DNA of 35,409 nucleotides from Clostridiales bacterium (GTDB taxonomy: Bacteria; Bacillota; Clostridia; Lachnospirales; Lachnospiraceae): the NCBI GenBank assembly GCA_012837865.1, contig DUQJ01000071.1, forward strand, positions 1-35,409, given 5' to 3'. Positions 16,721 to 23,876 of the stretch are shown here, in pieces (position 1 is the first letter of the stretch; every line of letters starts with the position of its first letter). The position numbers and the translations under genes are program-made. The notes under the pieces are model-generated. The model saw only the letters and a program-made list of their open reading frames with translations, searched no databases and was not told where the DNA came from.

Positions 16721-18085
16721 TTAGTTTTTAAAACTATGAATTGGTGCTGGAATTCTTCCACCTCTATTTATAAATGCATCACAACTGAATTTATTAACAG
16801 GCATAATTGGTCCATAGCCTAATAAACCACCAAAATTTACTTCTTCTCCAACCGTCTTACCTATAACAGGAATCAATCTAACTGCTGTCGTTTTATTATT
16901 TATCATGCCGATAGCCATTTCATCTGCTATCATACCAGAGATAGTTGTCGCTTTTGTGTCACCTGGAATTGGAATCATATCTAGTCCTACTGAGCACACA
17001 CAAGTCATAGCCTCAAGCTTTTCTATTGTTAATGCACCCATTTTAACCGCTTTTATCATCCCTTGATCTTCACTAACAGGAATAAAAGCACCACTTAATC
17101 CACCAACATAGGAAGAAGCCATAACTCCACCCTTTTTAACCTGGTCATTAAGCATTGCAAGTGCTGCAGTAGTGCCAGGTGCACCAACGCATTCTAAACC
17201 TATTTCCTCTAATATTTCTGCAACACTATCACCAATTGCTGGTGTTGGAGCTAAAGATAAATCAACTATGCCAAATGGTATACCCAATAATTTTGATGCT
17301 TCTTGAGCAACAAGTTGACCTACTCTTGTTATTTTAAATGCAGTCTTTTTAATTGTCTCACAAAGAACTTCAAAATCTTTTCCTCTTGCACTCTCTATTG
17401 CTTTCTTTACAACTCCTGGTCCACTAATCCCTACATTAATAATAGCATCGCCTTCTGTGACACCATGAAATGCACCTGCCATAAATGGATTATCATCAGG
17501 GGCGTTACAAAATATTACTAGCTTTGTACACCCTATAGAATCTCTCTCTTTAGTTAATTCTGCTGTTTCTAATACTATTTCACCTAACAGTTTCACAGCA
17601 TTCATATCAATACCTGTCTTTGTAGTACCTACATTAACAGAACTGCATACCCTATCTGTTTCTTTTAACACTCTAGGAATAGATTGAATGAGTAACCTCT
17701 CACTATTAGTCATACCTTTTGATACTAGGGCAGAAAATCCACCAATAAAGTTTACTCCAACTTCTTTTGCTGCTTTATCTAAAGTCTTTGCTATGCTTAT
17801 ATAATCTTCAATTGTTTTGCATGATGATGCTCCTACTAATGATATCGGAGTTACCGATATTCTTTTATTAACAATTGGAATTGCATATTCTTTCTCAATT
17901 CTATCACCAACAGAAACTAGGTTCTTAGCAGTATTTATTATTTTGTTATATATATTTTCATTTACTTCATTAATATCAGTGCTAGCACAATCTAAAAGGC
18001 TTATACCAAGTGTTATGGTTCTTACATCTAAATTATCCTGCTCTATCATATTATTAGTTTCTATAACTTCATGAATATTAATCAT
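16721..18085 (-). CDS. UPF0210/PFL family protein (DUF711)
   Basis: 454 residues from ATG 18085-18083, chosen because GGAGG lies 5 bases upstream; the first ATG at 18097 overlaps the preceding stop codon. The opening [25 protein letters not shown]... and [22 protein letters not shown] and [12 protein letters not shown] are typical of UPF0210. The fold is related to pyruvate-formate-lyase-like proteins, but no glycyl radical loop is evident and the biochemical role is not known. Almost always next to a small ACT protein, as here. The ACT partner suggests control by a small ligand such as an amino acid. Confidence 0.88.
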   Translation of the reverse strand: MINIHEVIETNNMIEQDNLDVRTITLGISLLDCASTDINEVNENIYNKIINTAKNLVSVGDRIEKEYAIPIVNKRISVTPISLVGASSCKTIEDYISIAKTLDKAAKEVGVNFIGGFSALVSKGMTNSERLLIQSIPRVLKETDRVCSSVNVGTTKTGIDMNAVKLLGEIVLETAELTKERDSIGCTKLVIFCNAPDDNPFMAGAFHGVTEGDAIINVGISGPGVVKKAIESARGKDFEVLCETIKKTAFKITRVGQLVAQEASKLLGIPFGIVDLSLAPTPAIGDSVAEILEEIGLECVGAPGTTAALAMLNDQVKKGGVMASSYVGGLSGAFIPVSEDQGMIKAVKMGALTIEKLEAMTCVCSVGLDMIPIPGDTKATTISGMIADEMAIGMINNKTTAVRLIPVIGKTVGEEVNFGGLLGYGPIMPVNKFSCDAFINRGGRIPAPIHSFKN

Positions 18086-18096
18086 GTTGTCCTCCA

Positions 18097-18369
18097 TTAT
18101 ATTCTGTGCATTCTATCAAATATATCTTCATGTTGAACTTTTATATAAACTCCTATTGACTCTCCAAGTTTATCAAATTCACTTGCTAATTCTTCTATGC
18201 TTTTAGATGATTCATTTGAATCTACTATCATCATCATATTAAAATAACCTTGAACAATAGTTTGTGAAATATCTAATATATTGATATTGTTTTCAGCCAG
18301 ATATGTACATACTTTTGATATAATTCCCACGCTATCTTTACCAACTACAGTAATTATTGTTTTTTTCAA
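18097..18369 (-). CDS. ACT domain protein, UPF0237 family
   Basis: 90 residues comprising one ACT domain: [32 protein letters not shown] and a second beta strand set [13 protein letters not shown] domains bind amino acids and other small ligands. The start is TTG 18369-18367, with AAAGGT about 10 bases upstream. Eleven bases separate its stop from the UPF0210 start. The pair is conserved as a unit in many anaerobes and some pathogens; function unknown. No ligand can be inferred from sequence by eye. Confidence 0.88.
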   Translation of the reverse strand: MKKTIITVVGKDSVGIISKVCTYLAENNINILDISQTIVQGYFNMMMIVDSNESSKSIEELASEFDKLGESIGVYIKVQHEDIFDRMHRI

Positions 18370-18398
18370 TTTTCTATTTACCTTTCATATTAAAATAT

Positions 18399-19190
18399 TT
18401 ATATTATAACAAGCTCGGACGGAAAATCTTTTTCTGCTACGTTAAGGCATAGCTTAGAAAAATCACAACCCATTGCTGTCAATTGACTAAAAATTGTTTC
18501 ATATGCTAATTTATCATAATTATTTTCTTTGCTTAAATGTGCTAGCGTAATATATTGATATTTATCACTAATCAATGATGATATCAAATCTGCTGAAGCT
18601 TCATTGGATAAATGCCCCAACTCACCTAGAATTCTTTGTTTTAAATAATAGGGGTAACTTCCTACCAACAACATGTTTTCATCATGATTAGCCTCAATAA
18701 ATAAGATATCTGAATCTTTTAATTGATTAATAATATTCTCATCATACTTGCCTAAATCAGTTGCTATTCCAATTTTTCTGTCATTTGCTTCTAATGTATA
18801 TCCAACAGGATTAGAAGCATCATGAAATATTGAAAATGAATTTATTCTTATGTCTTGAATATTAAAGCTTTCATTTGGTTTGATATAATTAAATAAATCA
18901 TTAGATATCTTTCCCAACTTAGCCATTCCTAGAACACAATCTAATGTTTCTTTTGTTCCATAGATAGGAATATTGTGTTTTCTCGACATAACACCTAATC
19001 CTGCAATGTGGTCTGTGTGTTCATGAGTAATTAAAATAGCAGATATAGTTGTCGGATCTATATCTATTGTTTTTAATCCTTCTTCTATCCTTTTTTTACT
19101 GATTCCTACATCTATTAATATGTTAGTGTCATTGCTTCCTACATAAATGCAATTGCCACTGCTGCCACTTGCAATACTACATAATTTCAT
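18399..19190 (-). CDS. MBL-fold metallo-hydrolase of the WalJ/YycJ type
   Basis: 263 residues. It opens KLCSIASGSSGNCIYVGSN, then the metallo-beta-lactamase motif THEHTDH (H56, H58, D60, H61) and LFIEANHDENML and GHLSNEASADLI further on. This matches the YycJ/WalJ group, a putative exonuclease. In Bacilli it sits in the walRK operon and affects the coordination of division and replication; here it is instead between coaE and an ACT gene near polA. The start is ATG 19190; AAGG lies 7 bases upstream. Confidence 0.85.
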   Translation of the reverse strand: MKLCSIASGSSGNCIYVGSNDTNILIDVGISKKRIEEGLKTIDIDPTTISAILITHEHTDHIAGLGVMSRKHNIPIYGTKETLDCVLGMAKLGKISNDLFNYIKPNESFNIQDIRINSFSIFHDASNPVGYTLEANDRKIGIATDLGKYDENIINQLKDSDILFIEANHDENMLLVGSYPYYLKQRILGELGHLSNEASADLISSLISDKYQYITLAHLSKENNYDKLAYETIFSQLTAMGCDFSKLCLNVAEKDFPSELVII

Positions 19191-19249
19191 AACTATACCT
19201 TGTCTTTCATATTATTGTCAAATTATATTTACTGTTATCATTTATAAGT

Positions 19250-19837
19250 TTATATAATATCATAAATTAATAATTTTTTTATTCTTTCTTCCAATTCTTT
19301 AATACCATTATTATTTTCAATAATAACATAACCTTTATCAATAAAATCCTTTGCTTTTAATTGGCTTTTAAAAATAGACTTTATTTTATCCTCACTTAAA
19401 TTTCTAGTCTCCATCAATCTTTTTTTCCTTATTTCTTCTGATGAATTAATAAACCAAACTTGATTGCATAATAAATCTAAGCCTGATTCTACAGCTAATG
19501 CTGTTTCTATAGCGATTATATCACTTTTATTATTAGCAATAATATCTTTTACTCGTTCTATAACATTGGGATGAGTTATTTGATTAAGCTTTAGCAATTC
19601 ATTATTGTCATTAAACACTATAATAGCTAATTTTATTCTATCAATCTCACCATTTTTCAATAAAATATCTTCACCAAAATAATCTACGATATTAATATAT
19701 GAATTACCGCCCTTAGCCATTTGTTTTCTAGCAATTTCATCAGTATTAATAATATAGGCCTTATATTTATCTTCTAAAATCCTACAAACTAGGGATTTAC
19801 CACTTCCAATCCCCCCTGTAACGCCAATAACTGTCAT
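19250..19837 (-). CDS. coaE: Dephospho-CoA kinase
   Basis: 195 residues from ATG 19837-19835, chosen because AGGAG lies 5 bases upstream; an in-frame TTG at 19852 would overlap that site. The P-loop GGIGSGKS is at about 8-15, followed by INTDEIARKQ with the substrate-binding Asp, HPNVIERV, and the lid region around IRKKRLMETRNLSEDKI. It phosphorylates the 3'-hydroxyl of dephospho-CoA with ATP, the last step of coenzyme A synthesis. It follows polA by 32 bases, a pairing common in Firmicutes. Confidence 0.92.
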   Translation of the reverse strand: MTVIGVTGGIGSGKSLVCRILEDKYKAYIINTDEIARKQMAKGGNSYINIVDYFGEDILLKNGEIDRIKLAIIVFNDNNELLKLNQITHPNVIERVKDIIANNKSDIIAIETALAVESGLDLLCNQVWFINSSEEIRKKRLMETRNLSEDKIKSIFKSQLKAKDFIDKGYVIIENNNGIKELEERIKKLLIYDII

Positions 19838-19869
19838 ATTATCTCCTATCAATTATCAATAACATATAC

Positions 19870-22512
19870 TTATATTGTTTCATACCAACTATTCCCCTGC
19901 TTTATATCTACTGTTAAAGGAACAGATAGTTCTACTGCTTTTAGCATTTCTTCCAACATTATATTCCTTACCAATTCTACTTCATCTTTATGTGTTTCAA
20001 TCAGAAGCTCATCATGGATTTGTAAAATTAATCTTGATTTCATATTTAATTTAATAAGTTTTTTATCTACTGCAATCATAGCAAGCTTAATAATATCTGC
20101 TGCTGTTCCTTGTATAGGTGAATTCATTGCTATTCTTTCACCAAATGATCTTTGCATAAAATTACTTGAGCTTATTTCAGGAATTGGTCTTACTCTCCCG
20201 AATAATGTATATACCTTTCCTTCTAACTTTGCATTTTCAACAGTTTCATCCAGAAACTCTTTTACACGAGGATAAGTTGAGAAGTATTTATTTATATATT
20301 TTTCAGCTTCTTTACGGCTTATATTAAGGTCTTGTCCTAAACCAAACGAACTAATACCATATACTATTCCGAAGTTAACTGCTTTTGCACTATTTCTTTG
20401 ATATGGTGTTACTTCATCAAATGGTGTATGAAACACTTCTGATGCTGTTATCTTATGAATATCTTTAGCTTCTTTATATGCCTCGATTAACTTTTCATCT
20501 TCTGACATATGAGCAAGTACTCTTAATTCTATTTGAGAGTAATCTCCATCTAAAAACACATAATCTTCTTTTGGAATAAATGCTTTCCTGATTTGTCTTC
20601 CTAACTCCATTTTAATCGGTATGTTCTGCAGATTAGGTTCTGTACTGCTTATTCTTCCAGTTGCAGTAATAGTTTGATTAAAGCGTCCATGAATACGACC
20701 GTCATTGTCAATATATGCAATCAATCCATCAGCATAAGTTGATTTAAGTTTAGTTAATTGACGATATTCCAGTATTTTATTAATTACTTCATGCTCCGAT
20801 CTAAGCTTATCTAGAATATCTACAGCCGTTGAATATCCCGTTTTTGTCTTTTTGGCAAATGGTAATTGTAGTTTTTCAAATAATATTATTCCTAATTGTT
20901 TAGGTGATTTAATATTAAACTCTTCACCTACTAGGTCAAATATCTCTGCTTCTAATATATCAATACTTACAGATAATTTTTCACTATATTCTTTTAACTC
21001 TTCTTTATTTACACCTATTCCCCTTTGCTCCATTCTATAAAGTGTATAAATTAAAGGCATTTCTATATTAAAGAATAATGATGCCATTTCTGTTCTTTCA
21101 AGTAACTGAATTAATTTTTCTTTTGATAGATATGCTACTAATGCAGCATAGCAACTGTATTTTACAAGATTATCGATTTCTTCCTTTATTACATCTTGTA
21201 CTTTCTTTTTACCTATTACATCAGCTTTTGATGGAACAATTAAGTTCAAATAATCTCTAGCTATATCATCATAATTATAAGTATCTTTTAATGGGTTTAA
21301 AAGATAAGCGGCTATAGAACCATCAAACACTTTATCATTATCTTCAAATTTTATATAGTTTAATGTATTTTTTAATCCAATCAATGAAATTTCATGACTA
21401 TTTTCTAATAATTCTTTAATTTTATTTTCTATATATTCTAATGAAATTTTATTATCTATTAGTATTAGATCAGCCTTCTCCTTGTCTGAACATACACTAA
21501 CACCATATAAAACATTTTCTTCAATAATCAAATATATTCCAATCGTTTTTATCTTGCTTTTTATATTGCTAAATAAGTCTTCTACTTTTTCATATTCATT
21601 AATAATCCCAAATTCAAGACCCTCATCTGTTTGGTGATTCATTTCGTCCTGAAAACGAGACAACAAGCTTTTCAACTCTAATCTTTTGAAATATTCATAA
21701 GTATTATCATTAAACAAGTTGTTTATCTCTCCGTCTTTATAATTATATTCTATTTCGCAATCAGTCTTAATAGTAGCTAACACCTTTGATAGCTCAGCAA
21801 TTTCTTGATTCTCGATTATAGAAGTAGTAACCTTGCTTGGTTTTAATTTGTCCAAATTATTATATAGATTTTCCATTGTTCCATATTCAAGTAATAATTT
21901 CGTTGCAGTCTTTTCACCAACTCCAGGAACACCTGGTATATTATCTGATGTATCACCCATTAGACCCTTTAAGTCAATAAATTGTTCCGGAGTAACACTA
22001 TATTTATCTAATACATCTTTATCAAAATAATCTTCGACCTCAGTTACACCTCTTCTAGTCTTTGGAATACGTATCTTAATGTTTTCACTAGCTAATTGCA
22101 GGAGATCTTTGTCACCAGATATTATAGATACAGAGCATCCTTCTTTTTCAGCATTTTTAGCAATTGTTCCAAGTATATCATCAGCTTCATAACCCGCTTT
22201 TTCTATAATCTTAACATTCATTGCTTGTAACACTTCCTTCATAATAGGCACTTGTTCTTTTAGTTCCTCTGGCATTCCTTTTCTTGTTCCTTTATACTCA
22301 CTAAACATTTCATGCCTAAATGTTGGATGATGTACATCAAAGGCAACAGTTAAATAATCGGGCTGTTCTTCATCTATTATTTTAAGCATTATATTGATAA
22401 AACCTAGCACTGCATTAGTGTGTTCTCCTTTAGTAGTTGTTAAATCTGGTATCCCGTAAAATGCTCTATTTAATATACTATGTCCATCTATTAAAACCAT
22501 TTTATTACTCAT
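19870..22512 (-). CDS. polA: DNA polymerase I
   Basis: 880 residues. The N-terminal 5' nuclease domain (about 1-290) has LIDGHSILNRAFYG, DDILGTIAK and DLKGLMGDTSDNIPGVPGVGEKTA. The central 3'-5' exonuclease region (about 300-470) lacks the DxE pair and the later catalytic aspartates, so proofreading is probably absent, as in B. subtilis. The polymerase domain has motif A DYSQIELRVLAH, motif B RNSAKAVNFGIVYG and motif C QIHDELLIE. It fills gaps in repair and removes Okazaki primers. It follows a small anti-sigma-like gene by 15 bases and precedes coaE. Confidence 0.95.
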   Translation of the reverse strand: MSNKMVLIDGHSILNRAFYGIPDLTTTKGEHTNAVLGFINIMLKIIDEEQPDYLTVAFDVHHPTFRHEMFSEYKGTRKGMPEELKEQVPIMKEVLQAMNVKIIEKAGYEADDILGTIAKNAEKEGCSVSIISGDKDLLQLASENIKIRIPKTRRGVTEVEDYFDKDVLDKYSVTPEQFIDLKGLMGDTSDNIPGVPGVGEKTATKLLLEYGTMENLYNNLDKLKPSKVTTSIIENQEIAELSKVLATIKTDCEIEYNYKDGEINNLFNDNTYEYFKRLELKSLLSRFQDEMNHQTDEGLEFGIINEYEKVEDLFSNIKSKIKTIGIYLIIEENVLYGVSVCSDKEKADLILIDNKISLEYIENKIKELLENSHEISLIGLKNTLNYIKFEDNDKVFDGSIAAYLLNPLKDTYNYDDIARDYLNLIVPSKADVIGKKKVQDVIKEEIDNLVKYSCYAALVAYLSKEKLIQLLERTEMASLFFNIEMPLIYTLYRMEQRGIGVNKEELKEYSEKLSVSIDILEAEIFDLVGEEFNIKSPKQLGIILFEKLQLPFAKKTKTGYSTAVDILDKLRSEHEVINKILEYRQLTKLKSTYADGLIAYIDNDGRIHGRFNQTITATGRISSTEPNLQNIPIKMELGRQIRKAFIPKEDYVFLDGDYSQIELRVLAHMSEDEKLIEAYKEAKDIHKITASEVFHTPFDEVTPYQRNSAKAVNFGIVYGISSFGLGQDLNISRKEAEKYINKYFSTYPRVKEFLDETVENAKLEGKVYTLFGRVRPIPEISSSNFMQRSFGERIAMNSPIQGTAADIIKLAMIAVDKKLIKLNMKSRLILQIHDELLIETHKDEVELVRNIMLEEMLKAVELSVPLTVDIKQGNSWYETI

Positions 22513-22527
22513 CTTATCATTACCTCT

Positions 22528-22995
22528 CTAATTTTTATTATCAAATAAAACATTCAAATAATTATTATACTCTAATTCACGATTTATATATTTATTAGAT
22601 TTATATTCGTATTTTAAATTATATTCACTTATTGTTTTAGAGTGAACTCCTTTAGCTTCTTTACTAATAACACCATTTTTAAAGCTAATTATGGTTGATG
22701 TAAATAACACGATCATACAAAACATTATTATTTTACGTATTTTATGTATTCTTTTATTAACAATTTTTTCTTCTGAATAATATATTTTGTTCTTTAACTC
22801 TAATCGATAATCATTTGATAAATTTTGTTCTTCATCTAATTGTTTCATTGCCGTAAGGAGTGTGAAATATACTTCTAATTCTTCATAACATTCATCACAA
22901 GCTTTTACATGATGAATAAATTTATCTAATTCAGATAGACTAAGTTCATCATTAATAAAAGATGTAATTAATCTCTGTGTATACATACAAGTCAT
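22528..22995 (-). CDS. Zinc-finger (ZAS/zf-HC2) anti-sigma-like membrane protein
   Basis: 155 residues. The N-terminal half has the anti-sigma zinc motif H29-x3-C33-x2-C36 in HHVKACDECYEEL. A single membrane helix (about 88-104, IIMFCMIVLFTSTIISF) follows, and a 50-residue tail would lie outside. This layout is that of anti-sigma factors that hold an ECF sigma factor at the membrane. The expected partner sigma gene is not next to it; the neighbours are a tRNA upstream and polA 15 bases downstream. The binding site is weak (GAAAGG about 12 bases from the ATG). It is either an orphan regulator or a derived member with another target. Confidence 0.72.
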   Translation of the reverse strand: MTCMYTQRLITSFINDELSLSELDKFIHHVKACDECYEELEVYFTLLTAMKQLDEEQNLSNDYRLELKNKIYYSEEKIVNKRIHKIRKIIMFCMIVLFTSTIISFKNGVISKEAKGVHSKTISEYNLKYEYKSNKYINRELEYNNYLNVLFDNKN

Positions 22996-23112
22996 TTATC
23001 AAACCAGCCTTTCTAAATTAATAAATATTTTGTAAAATAAATCAAATTCCTATTGTATAATAAAATTTATTATGTTAAGATTATCGATGTTATATATTTC
23101 ATATATACATGC

Positions 23113-23195
23113 GCGGATGTGGCGGAATGGCAGACGCAACAGATTCAAAATCTGTCGCTTGCAAGAGCGTGAGGGTTCGAGTCCCTCTATCCGCA
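23113..23195 (+). tRNA. tRNA-Leu (anticodon CAA)
   Basis: 83 bases. The acceptor stem GCGGATG pairs with TATCCGC (one G-T pair), with A as discriminator. The anticodon arm ACAGA-TTCAAAA-TCTGT gives CAA at the 34-36 position, reading UUG. The long variable arm (CGCTTGCAAGAGCG type) and T arm AGGGTTCGAGTCCCT are those of a leucine tRNA. CCA is not encoded. It is a single tRNA gene, transcribed opposite to its neighbours. Confidence 0.95.
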
Positions 23196-23255
23196 TTTGT
23201 TATTCCTAATTATAACTTATATAATCTACCAATGCAATGAGATAGCAATAATACT

Positions 23256-23294
23256 AAAAAACCAGTTAGGTCATAAATGTCCAACTGGTTTTTA
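23256..23294. terminator. Two-way intrinsic terminator between tRNA-Leu and the NUDIX gene
   Basis: An 11-bp perfect stem AAAAACCAGTT/AACTGGTTTTT (23257-23267 with 23283-23293), extended by a GG/CC pair, has T runs on both strands. It can end the tRNA transcript on the plus strand and the NUDIX transcript on the minus strand. Confidence 0.9.
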
Positions 23295-23317
23295 TTTTTA
23301 AAACTATTTTTATTCTT

Positions 23318-23770
23318 TTAGAAGTATTTTCTATTTCCCCATAGATTACTTTTTTTCAAATCTATATACTCATTATAAGCCTCTTCTAAAATCTGCTTTT
23401 CATTAGCAAATCTTAGCATATGATAAGCTTCATGAAACTTGTAATAACCTGAATCTACAAAATACTCTTCTCTTTGTGGTTTGCTATAATAATTATCAGA
23501 CATCATTAAATACCAATGAACATCCTTTAATACTGTATCTCTGTGAGTGCTAAAAGAATATTGGCTTTTGCCTATATACTTTATTATAGATGCCTCTGCT
23601 CCCGTTTCTTCTAAAACTTCACGGATTGCCGTTTCTTTATATTCTTCGCCTGGTTCTACCGTGCCTTTTGGTAATACCCAGCCTTCATATTTGTTTCTAT
23701 AATTTTTATACAGTAATAAAATTTTGCCTCTGAATATAACAACACCACCACAGCTCGTTGCTTCTACCAT
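23318..23770 (-). CDS. NUDIX hydrolase
   Basis: 150 residues from ATG 23770-23768, chosen because GGAGGG lies 6 bases upstream; the longer in-frame ATG at 23824 has no such site. The NUDIX box is complete at about 36-58: G-x5-E-x7-REVLEETGA. It starts EATSCGGVVIFRGKILLLYKNYRNKYEGWVLPKG, typical of the family of nucleotide- and dinucleoside-polyphosphate hydrolases. Substrate unknown. Ends at the shared terminator. It lies 107 bases after the SEDS-PBP gene, with no terminator visible between, so may be read from the upstream operon. Confidence 0.88.
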   Translation of the reverse strand: MVEATSCGGVVIFRGKILLLYKNYRNKYEGWVLPKGTVEPGEEYKETAIREVLEETGAEASIIKYIGKSQYSFSTHRDTVLKDVHWYLMMSDNYYSKPQREEYFVDSGYYKFHEAYHMLRFANEKQILEEAYNEYIDLKKSNLWGNRKYF

Positions 23771-23876
23771 CGCAATCCCTCCTGCTTTTTGGTGTTTGCT
23801 TCTTAATCTAAAATTAGTATACACTAATAAAATTAAATTATCAACTTTATTTTTACAAGTTTTTTACCAGCATTTT

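Noticed and set aside
19191-19230. TTGACA followed by TATAGT on the minus strand directly before the WalJ-type gene, looking like a promoter.
   Set aside because: The -10-like TATAGT abuts the ATG and overlaps the ribosome binding site, leaving no room for a leader. Most likely chance in AT-rich sequence.
23825-23876. Search for a terminator between the SEDS-PBP gene and the NUDIX gene.
   Set aside because: Only T-rich runs without an inverted repeat are present, so transcripts may run through; no terminator is called.
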